From contig SMSO01000032.1 of assembly GCA_004764695.1 (NCBI GenBank), positions 332,501-396,500 of the forward strand: a DNA stretch of 64,000 nucleotides. Reading direction: 5' to 3'. Under the pieces are notes generated by a model. The model saw nothing but the letters and a program-made list of their open reading frames with translations, did not search any database and was not told the origin of the DNA. This stretch comes from Schizochytrium sp. TIO01 (lineage: Eukaryota; Sar; Bigyra; Thraustochytrida; Thraustochytriidae). The translations under genes and the position numbers were made by a program. Of the stretch, positions 1 through 14,462 are shown one piece after another (the first letter of the stretch is position 1; each line of letters starts with the position of its first letter).

Positions 1-1807
1 TTCATTTTGAAGTCGAATGAATGAATAAATGAATTAATCAGTGATTTTCTTTTTAAAATATGGATTTCCCCATCTTAAATTTATAAAATAAAATAAAATA
101 AAGTGAACAATATAATCAGAAAGACTGGCCGAATTGATTAGTTGAGTCTGGAAGAGTGAAAATAAACCTCATTTATATTACCGCAATATATGCTGAGGTT
201 CAGCTATACTTCTCCCTATGATATACTATAAAGAAACAGAGTCAGTATGCTACTCGTGAGATAATGCAAAAAAATTAAGTACAATCGTGATATATATAAT
301 TACTCTTTCACGTTAGGCCATGGTTTCATAGGTATGATTATATTGACATAGTACCAGTTGATGAGATTGAGAACCACTGGATCAAGAAGGTTTCTACTGT
401 CTTAAAAAAGAGATGATTTACATTATTCAACATCATTGAAAAGTATAAAGGAGGAAATAATAAATAAAGAAAAAGTAGTAACAGGTGGGCTTTCTTTTAA
501 ATACAAAAAAGGGAAATTGGCTGGTAAACGTTCATCTTCAGCCCCTACCTGATCAATTTATGACTAAGTAGTACTACAATGGCTGTTTAAGCATTTTGCG
601 AGCCAGGCGTCCTCCTCGGCCTGTCAAGTGGTATAGACAAACATACAAAAGGGCTTTTAAAAAATTACAAAAAAAATACACAAAACAACCAGGCCTATGA
701 AACCAACAAGTCTTTCTAACTATCAATCAGAGAGAAAGAAACCTGCAAAGCATTGGTGGCCCTGGGATAATCGATATTAGGTATGTACCTGCCTACTTGC
801 CTAGTGAATGCGTAGTTCTGCGGTCGCAATTCCCGTGGCCAGTCGCCTATGGATTAGGGCAGCTCGTAGCAAAGCAACCAAGCGCTGACCTGCATCTCAA
901 AAGACCTGAAGTTCTTGTATCGATCTCTTCTCTAACAGCTAAATAGCTTAGTTTGCCCAAACAATTTGCACAAAGCCCTTCTTCTGTGTTCCTCGGTCCT
1001 AAACTATATCTTGTACTTTCATTTATTCCTTCATTCAGTCATCCAATCACAGCTTCTGGTTCAAGAAGTTTAGCCAGCTAGGTACTTCGACTTGTGCGTA
1101 TTCTCATCGCTCTGGTGATCAATATTAGTTCAATGGCCTCGCTTTCACAGCTAGGTTGTTTTGCAACTTTCCTTTTCAACCTGCATGCACCGGGTGGTCT
1201 CTCTAAAATTCGAACTTGGCTTTTACTCTTTATTTGCTTGCCACTTCAGGCTTTGACCGAGGTACAATTCTGCAAAACTTCTGTGGATGACCACTACTAC
1301 TACTACTTTCTGTCAGCCACTCAATAACTGGGCAGGCCATCAGCTCATAGGTACTTAGGTATTCAAAGGTTGGTTGGTCGGTGCAGTAAACTTGGCAAAA
1401 GCGAAGTTCAAGGTCCAATCGTCCCTTAAACACGAACGATGCCACTCTTAGGTTTGTGTGGCGTGTATAAGGTGGGTGGGGATTATTTCTTTGGGTTTTT
1501 GGACAAGGGACTTGAAGATGACCCATAATGGCAGCCATTCTCACTGCGTTTACATATGTCGTCATGAACAATGAAAAAACAAGAATTGTGCGCATGGTAC
1601 CTATTGTTCTGAAGGAAGTTGCTCATCTTGCGTTTCCCAGGGTTGTAGTAGTATATACCTAGTTACTACCTCCGATTCTTCAAGGTTTCTAAAGCATTCA
1701 CGGTTTGTGCGGGAACGCGCTTTTCCTCGCCTTTCCTTACTCTACCTATTACCTACTTCCTGCCGTCCCAACAAAGAGGAATGAGAGCACAGCCTAAATG
1801 ATAGGTA

Positions 1808-1829
1808 TGTAGTAGTAGTAGTAGTAGTA
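1808..1829. repeat. (GTA)n microsatellite
   Basis: About seven uninterrupted copies of the trinucleotide GTA/TAG lie in non-coding DNA. No gene is associated with it. Confidence 0.85.
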
Positions 1830-3149
1830 TAGGTGGGGTCCTTTCTTTCACGGCAATGGCTGAAGAGACAACTCCTCCGCTCATTTGTTGCTCTTCAATA
1901 AAGGTGACTTTGAGAAGCAGAGAGAGACAGAAAAAGACATGAATGGGGATAGGTTGTTTCACAACGAAAGACTGGATTGATTGAGCAGGCAATAGTAAAC
2001 CAGTTGAGACAGATTAGGGCAAGACGAGAACGCAGAGGAGACTAATGAACCTCAAGGACCGCCGTCTTCTCGTCTTTCACTGGACTTTCTAATGCTGGAA
2101 GCACTATTCTTAAAGAGCCATACTATATTCATATAATATGATAAGAAAATAAAATCGAAATTAAATAGATTGGTATAAAAGTACTATAGGGTACCAAACG
2201 CTTCTGTTTGGAAGTGCCAGGAAACACCGAAATATGTTAGTAGAGAGGTTAGTACTGAGGCACGTAGGTATTTGCGCAAGTAGTTTTTCCCAAAGTTGTG
2301 AATTTAGTGGAGAATCTCGCATTATAGCTTCGGAATGCTGCAAATGTCCCCTCTCGAAATTGAAGTTTCGTTGGGTGATGGTACTGCCCAGGTGCATCAA
2401 TATATTTCGCTAATAAAAATGTTACTCTATACAAAGAATGAAAATGTTAAGCTATAAGTAGGACTGTGAGTAAGTTCAAAGTGGCCCCAGGATTCAGGCT
2501 GGGTAGCATTCGTCGATGGAGTTTACTTGTTATAAAAACCACTAGAATCAAACATTTGCAATAGAAAGTTAATGTTAGTGCTGCAGAGAAAATTCGGACA
2601 AGGTTCCAAATATTCAGTTGCACATTATATAACTATGAAGTTCAAGCGTATTGCTGTGTCAAGTTGTTCACTCTTAAACCACCCGGGAAACGCGCTGGTG
2701 TCATCCTACGACACACATCGTCACCAACACTACCCTGTCGTATTCATTTGATTTAGTTTTAACTAGCGTTTTAATGTTTTCTCTTTGAATACTTATTCGA
2801 ATTCTAAAGGAAAGGTTTCTCGCTGCCAAGTGAGTTGGCTGTCTGTGTGGAAGAGACGGTTGAAGTGTATTAATGGAGGGCGTTGGGCCAAGGTTAACAC
2901 TGTTCCATTCTAAGGCTTATCAAATCCACTTAAACGCTCTAAATCCTAAACTCAGATAGAATATGCTCAGGTCGTGAACATTTGCCCCTATTTTTGCGCC
3001 TCATCATGGCCCAATGCAATTGCCGAACTCTTATGTTAAGTTTCTCCACAGCAGCAATCGAATGTTAAGCTTCGCTGATTTAGTTCTTCGCTTGAATTGC
3101 CCACTTTTCGAACTACTAGTTCTACACCGCCAGAGCTTCACCGCACATG

Positions 3150-3182
3150 CAGGCAGGCAGGCAGACAGGCAGGCAAGCAGGC
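3150..3182. repeat. imperfect (GGCA)n tetranucleotide array
   Basis: Units of GGCA with single-base variants (GACA, AGCA) run for about 33 bp. Further scattered GCAA/GCAG tetramers continue to about 3300, so the phase of four is visible beyond the clean array. Confidence 0.7.
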
Positions 3183-6100
3183 ACAACGAAAATGCAAAAC
3201 AGCACCTAGACTCGGGTTGACAAAGCTGGCTCGGAAACTAGCCAACTAGCAAGCTATCCAACCCGCAAGCACGCACGTAAGCAGGCAAGAAAGCAAGCAA
3301 CTGGAGCTAACGTCTAATCTCTCCAGGGACCTTGCTCTTTCAGCCGGGTCGTTCTGTGCACGATCTGTATCGCTCTTGCTTAGAGTCCGTCACATTGGTG
3401 TAATTCACCGCAGAAGACGACTTCCGAAGGACCGCGGACTCTCTCCCAGCCACTCATCTCCTGGGCGTTTTATTCTGCTTCTTAAGAACTCTTGGTCGGT
3501 CTCTCTTTGGCAACAAGGCCAGCCTGTCATTGATCGCCTTACTAAGCAGACTGCCAGCCAGGTTCTGCGCTGTTGCAATCGATCCGCCGCCTGGCATGTT
3601 AGTTGGTTTACGTGTACCTGCATTTCAAGTTATGTATTTATTTAAATAAAATAAATTTACAGAGTACTAGTTAGTCATTCACCTCCGTGTTTACTGCGTG
3701 AGGTGAATGCTTGAAGAGGACTGATGATGCGATTTAGACTGTACTGGCTGCTCTGTCTCTTTTATGCCGGGTAATGGCAGGTGGCTTAGCGGAGGGAGGG
3801 AGTGACTGCGAGCAGTGCCTCGTTGAGCTTCCATCGCCATCATTTCGCCTCACTTTCCGTCCACGTCCGCTGGGACTTAGAAATGCAGTTTGGGGGGAAA
3901 ATGTTAAAAATCAAAATGTCATACCTTTGCGCCTATTTTGGATGAGGCTTTGTCAAAGGAAAGAAACATGAAGTAATTCTATATAAAGAGGAGGAGTTCA
4001 TGTTTTCCTTTACTCACCTACGTTGGTCTGTGTTGCATGCTGAGCTGACGTAGTGGTATGGTATCATCAAAAACATTGAATCAATCAATCAATAATTAAA
4101 GCAGGTCCTGCTTTATCGAAGTAAAACAGAACCACTATCATCGAGTGTTTACAACTATTGCACCGTGGGCCTCTGGAGCTTCTGTGGTAATTAAAATTTC
4201 GAAAGTAACTTTGGTTTTCTTTAATCATGGTGTCGATACTTTACTATTCTTTATTATACATATAGTTTGAAATTACTTACAATTAAAAAAAAAAATCGAT
4301 ATATTTATTTTCATGGGGCTTCTTAGTTCGATTTAATAGAACGAAAGTAAATAGTTTATCCCTGCTTAAACAAAAAAACTAAATAAACATTTTAATACGT
4401 AATTATGTTATCGTCGTGGTTAGAAATTTACTCATAGTAGGAAAGAGAAATAATGAAGTATGAACATAAAAATGAAAAAAAAATCTATTTCATTTTTTAT
4501 ATAAGGAATACCTAGCCCTGAAGTAAACACTAGGGTGATATCTTTTAGAATATTAAGCAATGCATTAAGCACCCACTCAATACGTAAGCCTTTTGCAGGA
4601 GGCTACTCCCGGTGGTGATCGAATCTACTAAGCGTGCTCGGTTTCAAAGATCACAGGTTTATTGGCGAGATGCTCGCACTCTTTTGCATTTGCAAGTGCT
4701 TGGTTATCAGGATAAAGATGTCTCGTAAGCTGTTTCAGTCTTGAAGTTAGAGATTGATCCTATTTCATGTACCATGGATGAACCTCAAGCGTGATTACTA
4801 CATGGAAACTTTCAAGCTCAGGGAAGTTGAGCTGTTCTCGCATGACCATGCCGTTTATATGGCAGGGCCTACTGGTGGACACCAAAGTTATCCGCATAGG
4901 AGATGATTGCCTGTTCCAGATGTCCATGTTAATAATCTCAGCCACCACAACTTAAGAAAGTCCTAATACCAATACTGTCTTTTACAAAATGTCACTTAAT
5001 TGGATGATAGCGAGACTGGTTCTAGCACCATCTTAACAAGAGTTTAGATGTATGTATAGATTACCTTGTCAGCCATTTGATGATATGAATAGGTGAACTA
5101 GCTTCTCACAGCAATCACTCACGGGATGAAGCCAGGCGGACCATTTCCCCGGGGCAAATCAAACAGTGTGTTATTTCGCTATCCTTATATTAAGAAATGA
5201 AAATTTCATCTAAAAACTCCAAAGACCTAAACTACACAGCCAGCATACCCACCATTTAAGAATTATTATCACAACACCAAAACATCCTTTCTTAGAGCAA
5301 TATAGTGGCTCTGAAATGAAAGAACTACAAAAAAGATATAAGAAAAGGAGCCTGGAGTTCGTGAAGCTGTTCTTAGAGAGCAAGCAAAAGCAGAGACGCT
5401 TTTATGTTGTTCGCGTGTTAAGCTGGCGTGACTTTAATACGAGCTCTTCTACTCGCGCTAGGCATAGTCACTTTTCTTGGTGAAGAATCATATGATATTA
5501 GGTCTCCGACAACTTGCGTGCACCTGTCAGGCTGGGTCAATACTCAAATAAGGATTTGGGTCCAACAATAAAGAGGACTTCAATTTTAGTTGGAGACACT
5601 GATCATGGAAACAACGACCATATCATTCATACTGTAGATGAAAGCCATATACGGAAGTCGACCCGAACGAGTCGGAGGTTTCTTGAGCGTGTCCCCGCTC
5701 TGCAAGTTGGGTCGGCTCACTGCAATGTATCAATCAAAAATTTCCTTTAAAAATTGGGTATGTGTATCACTCATTTAGATCTAAAGTGCAACCAACCATA
5801 GTAAAAGGTGCATTTAAAACTTTACCAACTTGCATCCTCTTGAAATAGTTTTTTTGTTTTCGTTTTTTTGGTGAGGAGGGGGAGGGAGTATAGATAAGCT
5901 ATTGATATGGAATATCCCTAACATTTGCTGAAGTCAAGCTCCAGGGAAAGCATATGAATTGCTTACAGACTCTTATCCAAATGCCCGAATGTAAAAACGA
6001 ATGATATAAATGACAACTCCATACATGCTTAGTCTACACAGTTTAGCTTGCGATAACATTCCGTTCCACAGAACTTGAATGAATTCAATGTTCTTGTCTC

Positions 6101-6680
6101 ACAAACAATATATAAATATATATAAAGATAGTAATGTAGCATTCTAAAAAAATAGATACCGGTGTATTCTGGAACTCTGCTACGCTGTCTGAAAGCGAGC
6201 CAGGCAGTTACAGAACGAAAATTCTATCAATAACATTGGAACATGATTTAATTCTTTACACAATTGTTGATCAATTGGATTACCTTATCCCTACATCATG
6301 ATCCATCTTAGCAGATTTACTTAAACTTGATTAGCGTATCATGGTAGAGTAGACAAATGACGAAATACCCCCCTCGATGATATATTAAAACATAGATAGA
6401 TCATCAGATAATAGTTCACAGAGGCCTAATTTTAGTACACTGAAGGTGATTTTGAAAAAGAACGAATATTAAAGCACACAACGGATGAGTTTTGGATTTA
6501 TGTTTACTAGAATGTCGTATATTTGTTTAAGCCGGTACTCCCAAGTGAATATTTTTCATACGTTTATTTATTTTACTAGAACATAGAACGGATACACTAA
6601 ATCAAAGATTGCCTGGCTTGTATGGAACATTTTTTGTCATTTTGATCCGGCCCTATGCTCACAATAAATCCTACGGTATA

Positions 6681-7049
6681 TCAAAATCGCTTTCGGATCA
6701 CTTCTTTCATAAGTATTGTAACCTCTCGTTGATATGCTAATGTTGTTATTCTAAAATATCTGAATCTTTGTAAAGTATATTGGGGAAGGCCTTTGGACAC
6801 GAATACTGTACTGTATATGGCTATGCAGCAGTCCGTCTGTACGCAAAGACGAAGAATCAGTTTGTAGAACTGGGGAAAAAATTCATGTTCTGGAATCCGG
6901 AAATAGTAAAGTAAACAAGCTTCTTTTTGAACATGGTACTGAATAAGACCAAAAGAAGGACCGCGAAGTGCGTTGCTTGTGTAACCTATTTCCCAGAGTA
7001 TTTGCTTCACCATGTATTCCAGAAATGCATTTTGGTATTTTCTGTTCAT
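6681..7049 (-). CDS. weak hypothetical ORF, 122 aa
   Basis: This is an uninterrupted frame of 122 codons from ATG 7049 to TGA, in AT-rich DNA where stop codons are frequent. The predicted peptide is basic and aromatic-rich, with no signal peptide, clear membrane segment or motif I recognise. No neighbouring coding sequence or splice structure supports it. A chance ORF of this length is quite possible in a region this size. It is listed only because it is the longest ATG-initiated frame in the first 11 kb. It may equally be a fragment of a decayed mobile element. Confidence 0.15.
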   Translation of the reverse strand: MNRKYQNAFLEYMVKQILWEIGYTSNALRGPSFGLIQYHVQKEACLLYYFRIPEHEFFPQFYKLILRLCVQTDCCIAIYSTVFVSKGLPQYTLQRFRYFRITTLAYQREVTILMKEVIRKRF

Positions 7050-7529
7050 GAGTACAATCATCTTGGTCTTACTTACTCTTGATACATGGACGCATAATTT
7101 AAACTACTGCGCAAAGAATAACAACAGAAAAGGTTTGGACATGGCGCACTTTTGATTGGTCTACCTCGATTAGCAAACGAGATATAGTTTAATCAGGCCA
7201 AATTAAATAGTAATTACTAGAAAATCAGATATATATAAACCATTAAAAAAAATAATTAAAATAATTAAATATGTTTTAGTATTCTTGTTGTAGAACGCTT
7301 CCTTCGACCTTCATGTCGATTATTTTTGTTAATTAAAATTAAACTTTTAGGTGATTGGAAAGACCTCTTCAGGAACTTATAGATTTTCCGTACAATTGAA
7401 CTATAGTTTCCCTTTTCAAATATTCATAAATAACTTTAAAACTATATTTAATTGAATTGGAAAAGTTTTTTTTTTTTTAGTTTTTTTAAACACATGTTTT
7501 TAGAAAGAAAAAAGCTCTTTCTAAAAAGT

Positions 7530-7790
7530 TAAAGAGTGACAGAAGTAGCAGCATCCCGTGCAAGGTGGAAAGAGATCAGTAAAAGTGTGTTTAAAGACGA
7601 AATAACAGGCTGTAAAGATGGTCGTACGCCATGTTTTGGAGTAGAGGTGTCCACGGCTGGAGCACATATCGATCGTGTCAAGTCAAGTGCAGGGGACGAA
7701 AGCTTTGGAATAGCAACGAACGCTGGACGGTCACGCTTTATTAGGAAATCCACCTGGTGTTGTGCTTCGAAAAGAAAATTATATTGAAGA
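7530..7790. other. GC-richer island in AT-rich DNA, open on both strands
   Basis: About 260 bp of visibly higher GC content sits between T-rich and A-rich flanks. Both strands carry an open frame across it: about 83 codons on the plus strand from a GTG at 7536, and 74 codons on the minus strand from ATG 7753. Neither peptide resembles a family I know. Such an island could be a gene relic, an exon, or inserted DNA. Confidence 0.35.
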
Positions 7791-10700
7791 AATCCTGCGT
7801 GCTAATAGTTCCCAATATATACATTTGTTATTCTAAAGTTAAAAGAAGGAAACGTTTTGAAGAAGGGGACTCTGAAGGGGTAATTAGGCTATGTATGATC
7901 TCTCGATGGTAGATTTCATGTTGAAGAGATGTTTAGACAAAAAATTCGCAACCCTCACTTCAAAGTCATTCTCAAATTGAAGCTGCTGCCTAGAATTAGA
8001 AGAATATTTCTTATTGAAGAATACCAATGCAATAAACTGCCTGCAAAGAAGTCAATGCTTCGGAAAGCCAACATGGGTTTGGCCACAAACTCTGGAATGC
8101 TAGGAACAAGTTTTCAAATATTTAGTGTTTAATTAGAAGAGAGAGAGAAAAGAATAAGTATATACATAGATTGCTCAATAGGGCATACCCTTTTTACTTA
8201 TAACAAATAAAAACTAAAGGCATATGTTTAGAATATTCGAAAGTTTAAAGCTCTATATATTCTTGTGCGACTGTCCACTTCTTGGAAGACAGTTTTGCTA
8301 AAACCTTATTTGAACTTAGAGAAGGCTGCTCGGTGCAGGGAGAATAAAAACTCTATTCATGGAAACCAAGGTGTCAACTAAATGTAGCTACGCAGCATCC
8401 GGAATTATTGTAAATTGGTGTTGCGCATTGCTCATGGCACGGTTCATAAATTTTTGAAGATTGCACTTAAGTGTTTTTATGCATTACCTGATAAGAGACT
8501 ACTTTTTATTGTAGGTCCGCTAAAAATAATCGAATGATAATAATTTTTAGTATGTTCCTAGCCCTTCATAATAGCACATTAACCACAGCCTGTACCTGGG
8601 AACGCGCGTGTACACTTAAACAATTCCATATTGTTTGATAATATCATTGAAACTTGAATTTGAAAAGATAAGAAAATGAATAATATAGTATGTCTTGATA
8701 ATGAGAAAATAGCAAATCATTTTTTCAAGATTGATTTGAAGTGAATTATATTGAGAGTAGAAGAGTGGGTTAACTTCGGGGGCTTTTCAACACACATGCG
8801 CGCAGATGCTATGGTGAGTTTGCCATATATAATTTGACTTGATTGAGACTAGACCTAAAAAAACAATAAGCACTATCACACGAACTCATCTCTGTTTGGT
8901 TTCCTGCACCTGAAAACTGTGAATATGCTATTCCAGGATACCAATAATGACGTTTTCCTGCTTTGCGCCTGATATTCCATTCATATGAGCATTTTCACGC
9001 TCTTACTCGCCCAGTATAAGTTTATATAGTAAGTAACATTTAAACCGATTCCAGAAACCAACCTTCATTTGATAAGAGCTCTTATTTATGATTTTCTTTT
9101 TGATTTTTTATGCTCTCTTTCTCGACAGAAGGTATCTATTCTTAAACGGTTAATACAGTCTCGTTTGAAGATGCTGATTATTTTAATCTCTGGATAAATC
9201 TTGTTCTTGAGGCGTTCTTCACTCACAGCAGCTCTGTCTTAATGACAGAGCGTTTAATAGAATGCTTACGATTACTTACGTTTCGCCGCAGCAACTGTCA
9301 ATTGAGAAGCAGGGATGTTGTTTTTCACGTAGTGGTGTGAATTTCTCAAAAACTCCAGGCTTCATTTATGCTTTCATTGAGGATAATCACTAATCCTATA
9401 GTAATAATTGCAGACTACCACCTGAATATAACAGTAAAATATATATTAGATGAAGCCAAGCAGAGAGACCGAAAGGGTTGAATTGGACTGAGTCATTGAC
9501 TGTGAGGCCGATATAACAGGCAGGAAAAGGAAAGCTAGAACTATTCCGGACTCACATGATTTGACTAGCATGTTATTTTTGATATGCTGGTATATTTTAT
9601 TATTTATTTTAATAATTAAATTGTGGAGAGCTTGTTCATAAAGAAGAGGCGTCAATTCCTTCCATTTAGCACAGAGCGCCTCCCCGCTTGTTGTCTTCAT
9701 TCGCGTCTTCCCTCTTTCGATTAGCGTCCCACCTTTTCTTTTCTTCCTTCTTTTCACTGCCGCAGAGTTTCTATAAAGAAATATAATATTTCTTTATATC
9801 TTCTTAGGAAAAAATGTTATTTCGATTTATCAATAACAATATGTGATATTGTGAATTCTTAAATTTTAGAGAAGGAAAATAGCCAGATCATAAAGTAAAT
9901 TTTAAAAAATTAAAGAAAGGAAGGAAAAAGCAAAACAATTCGTGGTAGAATATTTTATTTAATGACTTCCTTTTAGGAAGCAGATTAGAAAAAGGTTAGA
10001 AAAAAAAAGTCTAACTTTGATACTATGGTAGTGTCCCCTCTTCCTTTTCTGCTCTTGAATATTTTAAATTGTTTTTAATTTTTGTAAGGAGGTTTTATTT
10101 TTATTTTGAATTAACTGCGAAGTCAGGCTTTGTGATTACTTGTTGTAGAAACTGATTTCCTATCAAAGACTGAAAACCCAATGAAAGTTGGCTTTTCATG
10201 ACAGAGATATAGTCCTTTACTGGAAAGACCGGGATAGAGATATAAAACAGGTTTTCTATTCCATCCAGAATGCTACATCTTCTGGGTACGTCTGTGAAAG
10301 ACGCATGCAGATGAAATTAACATTGTGTCGATGCCCGACAAAATTAATCGAAATGAAATATAATATTCATACAAATAAGTTTCGAATGCTGCTATAACTG
10401 TCTCGAAGACTTAGGGTTTCTACGCAGATTGAATTACATGGCTGCGAATTATCTAATGTATCAGGTAGAACTAAAGAGATCATCTACCTCTCTATATTTC
10501 TCTTAACAAAATATAAACTTCTTCGTAGCAAAGGTGGCTTATTCATGAATTGATAGCTTACCCTAATACATGTTGTTTGTCCGGTTTCAGCGGCTCAAAA
10601 AATTTAAGCCAATCTGTTCAGCCTGATACCGGCTAACGCAACTTGAAAAGTCTACACCAGTCTTGATTATAAAAGCTTCTGTTTACATTGTGACGTATTC

Positions 10701-13292
10701 TGGATATGGTATCCTTTATAGTCCTTTTATATAAGACACTGGTCAGGAGAGGAGAATTATGGAGTTGCCTAAATCCACTTAACAAATCAAGTGGACCCAG
10801 GAGACTAGAATCAAAAGAGTGGACCCGTACGTGTTGGAAACGGTTAATAATGGGCAAAAACCTTTAATCATAAAATTGATGACCTCTCTCATTGTGTTAT
10901 GCATTAGCATATGAATTATAATATAAAGTGAATCATTTATATTGTAGTGCTACGATCAGAAGTCCTCACCTTTCTCGATTATCATCCTAAATTTGCACCA
11001 TAGTTTTAATTTCTGTTTTTGTAGTCAAGAGGGGGTTGCTCAAGGTTTAGACAGAGTGACCAATTGACGTTACAACCACTCTCTAAATCCTCAATTTTCC
11101 AAGCTGAGAATATATACCGTCTCGAGTCGTGGGTTATCTCTAGATAGTCTTCCTGGCATTCTGAGGGTATGTCCTTGATAAAGATAACACTAGCAAAGCA
11201 TCTATTATTTACTTATTATTTTCCGCCTAGCCTGTCGTTAGGATAAACCACAACTGTCGTAACATCAAACAAAAATTGTTGAGTGTGAGTGAGTGGCGTT
11301 GATTACCTCCAGGAATGGAAATCATAACTAGAAGTCTAGAGCAAATTTGCTACTGCCAAGATGTAAACTATGGGCTCATTTCTTTGTAAATTTTAAGAGC
11401 AAGTTTGAAAGGGATATGTAATCGCTGGCTCTGCATGGTTTGTTTCGCAGTGGCAGAAACACATAGCACTCTCTCGTGTTGCTCTGGCTCTGCTTAAGTA
11501 TTTATCAGTCCGTCAACAAGTTCATCATCGAGAGAACAATTTTTTAATGAATTAAATTAAATTAATATATATAATGTAAGATTGAATCTTTTTCAAATTT
11601 TGGAAAAGAAAGAGAAAAAAAAATGTTTTTCACTGAAGAAACTGGTAAAGTATATCTTCATACGAAAATATTCCATCGACTGAACTAGAAGAGATATGGA
11701 AGAGAAGGCTCCACTGTAACTTTATCAAAAGAAGCAGAAAGTGAGCAGTTGTTGTTATTTCCCCAAGCTAGCTTCTTTCCGAAAGCACTGCGGAAGTGTG
11801 AAAGTGTACGTTTTTGTGTTGACCATCACACAGGCATTCCACGTCCTCGCACTGCCACGAGCTGTCTTTCTTCGTTCCTTTCGCCTATCCTTCAAAGGCT
11901 TGCGACTCTCTGCGTATGTAGAGAGGACTTTGTAAACTTTCAATGAGTGGATGGAATCGCTTGCGATTAGACCCGCCCCTCCCACTTCAGTGGGTCAGTG
12001 ATAGGCCGTCTCTCACAATTTGTGTGGAGGCTGAATGGCACGAAGACAATGAGTTTTGTTGCGAAAGAGAGATTCCGATTCGTAAGGTGTACTCCTACCT
12101 GCCTACCTACGAAAAAGCCTATGCGGTAAAAGTAGCAGTGGTAACTAGCTGGCTAGTACTTGTTGAAGGGGCCCAAAGCTCTCCTCGAGACCAGGCTCCC
12201 CTGCCCGTATGCCCTCGCGAGGGCCACTCGTCTGCATTTGGACACGCGGTTTATACTTTCATGGTCTCCGTTATGGGTTGTGTGATCCCTGTTAACCAAT
12301 CCTCTCCAGGCATCGCACGGCACGAGTTCAAGCTTGACTCAAACTTAGACTTTCTTTTATCGGGACCACACTGTCTTCTGGTCATCATCCAGTTAGGCCT
12401 TCCTTTTACTTCATTCGCTTTCTGTTGTATAGGCGGTGATTGCATAGAGAGCGCTTCAGCTTTAAATAAAAAGTCGAAAAAGGCAGCGTGCCCTTTTACT
12501 TTGAAGTTGGCAGAGATTTCATAGACATGGCATGAAATGGCATGAAATGGAATGCTTGCGTGTCCCGTGTGTCTCCACCGTTGTTGTTGCTGTTTGCCAT
12601 GTGTTTGTTTCTTGGTACTCTCTGGCCGTTGGCACTCACCGTGGCTGGAAAACGGCGCTGTGATTTGGTGGTCACAGAGGTACGTGGTACCTGCTTCGTT
12701 TTAAGCTTGAGTTCAAGGGGGGAAACTTTGCGAAACTCACCCTGCTCGCCTTCGCTTCGCGGGTATTGGTAGGACCCATCGGTTTCCCAAATGTGTTGCA
12801 CGCTTCGCGTTGTCTTTTATCGTGAAGTGAATCCAGCCTCGATTCCGGGGAACGAACTCACGAGGGAACAAGAGCACTGGAATCTAGTTGCATCGTAACA
12901 CAGAGCAGCGTGCATGAGCCACTCTATTGCCCTCCTATATAAATGTAGGTGTGTTTGAGTGAAAACGCCAACAAGCGCGAGCTCGCACTCGATACTCCTC
13001 AGGTGGGTACACGGAGCTTTTGATCTGAATTTCTGAGCACCAGTGAAGAAGATCAAGAACAAGACGCTGCGGATGACTCGTTTATGCACCGACAGAAAAG
13101 CAGCGCCCGCTTATAAGCGTCGTCGTTGATTTATAAACATGACTGATCGAAGAAACAGCAGAAGAAGATTTCTGCTCTGCAAATGATGATTGATATAAAG
13201 CGAAATATACGATCTGCGATGGTAGAATTAAAGATGTTCCGCAAACTGGCTGAGGACGTGCGCTCGTTCTTGCAAACGGCGTGATTCCGGAG

Positions 13293-13359
13293 AGCAAAGC
13301 AAAGTAAAGCAAAGCAAAGCAAAGCAAAGCAAAGCAAAGCAAAGCAAAGCAAAGCAAAA
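13293..13359. repeat. (AAAGC)n pentanucleotide array
   Basis: Thirteen or so copies of AAAGC run almost without interruption; one early unit is AAAGT. The reverse strand reads as a leucine/cysteine/phenylalanine repeat frame, which is a by-product of the array and not a gene. Confidence 0.95.
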
Positions 13360-13796
13360 CTTCGTCGATCTGGGGACACTTGTGGAGCTCATCATATCTT
13401 TTGCATTTAGTTGGTATTTAGTTATTCGTTTGTTTATATTTATTTATTCGTAGTATTTAGAATGCAGGCTCGGGGCTGTTCTGTCGCAATTCTTACGAAA
13501 AGAAGGAAGTGGGCAGGGGCGACCTAAGTTGGTAGGTGGCCAGTGCCCACTTCGATAATTCGATAATTGACATTCAGAGCACATCATCAAGCTTTGCAAG
13601 AGTCTGCGCCTACGCAAAAGCAGCAGCAAAAGGGGCGATGCGAGGCGTGGGCATGGCTATCGCCTTTGAGGAAAGCTTGGAGAAACGAGGCTTGGGGCTT
13701 GAATAATTAATTATACAATCAATTGCTTATTTTCTTCCTTCCTTTCTTTTTGATCTTCTTTCTTTTCTGTTCTTCTTGTCGCCAAGAATCATGCGT

Positions 13797-13896
13797 ACAT
13801 ACATATACATACATGGATTAATAAATAAATAAACAAATAAATAATTAATTAATTATTTACATCAATAAATCAATAATTAAATCAATCAATAAATGC
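13797..13896. repeat. drifting four-base repeats (ACAT, AAAT, AATT, CAAT)
   Basis: Successive short runs of different tetramers follow each other in about 100 bp: ACAT, then TAAA/CAAA, then AATT, then CAAT. The four-base spacing continues while the unit changes by single bases. Confidence 0.8.
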
Positions 13897-14398
13897 AAGC
13901 TCGCAAACAACAAAGAAACAGTTTTCTTTCGAATATACAAAGAAACGTGGAATGGTGAGGACTGAAGTAAAGGCAGTATCGGCCTGTCGTATCCAGATCT
14001 GCACCTGACTGAGCGCACGTCCAGCTGAAAGAACTGGAAGAAACGTCGATCTCCTAAGGAGGAAGAAGCTGTCGCTCCATTCTTCGGGCTAAACCAAAAC
14101 CACGAAGGTATTACAATTTGATCATTCCATTACTCTGCCGCACTATACTCCTAGCTATACTTTTCTCTAGGGTTACAAGTCCTTTTTTATTGCTTCATTA
14201 CCAGTGAGTAGGCCAAGAGAAATAAGTCCTCACATAAATGAAGAGAAATGACTTTCCTTTCCAAGTTAGCGTGTCCGATATCGGCAAAGCTTCCGCGAAG
14301 AGATCCAGATCCAGCTTGTATATTTGTCTGTAGGTCTCAAGTCATGCGATCGATTGCGGTCGAAGTATCGCTAAACAGGAATACTGCAAATAAACAAA

Positions 14399-14462
14399 GA
14401 AACTAACTTACTAATTAACTTACTAACTAACTAACTAACTAACTTACAAACTTACTTACTAA
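14399..14462. repeat. (AACT/TACT)n tetranucleotide array
   Basis: About sixteen units of AACT with TACT and ACTT variants keep a four-base period over 60 bp. Confidence 0.85.

Larger units (their letters stand above)
1..11700. other. AT-rich gene-poor region
   Basis: I can support no gene in this stretch. Reading frames are short and broken in all six frames, base composition is AT-rich with frequent A/T homopolymers, and I recognise no protein domain, tRNA or rRNA. Small exceptions are listed separately: a 122-codon open frame near 6.7-7.0 kb, a GC-richer island near 7.5-7.8 kb, and short tri- and tetranucleotide runs. It could contain genes made of very short exons or untranslated RNAs, which cannot be excluded by eye. 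Confidence 0.6.

Noticed and set aside
11943-12524. 193-codon open frame on the plus strand
   Set aside because: No recognisable domain, irregular composition, no splice or neighbour support; it lies in a GC-richer patch where long chance frames are expected.
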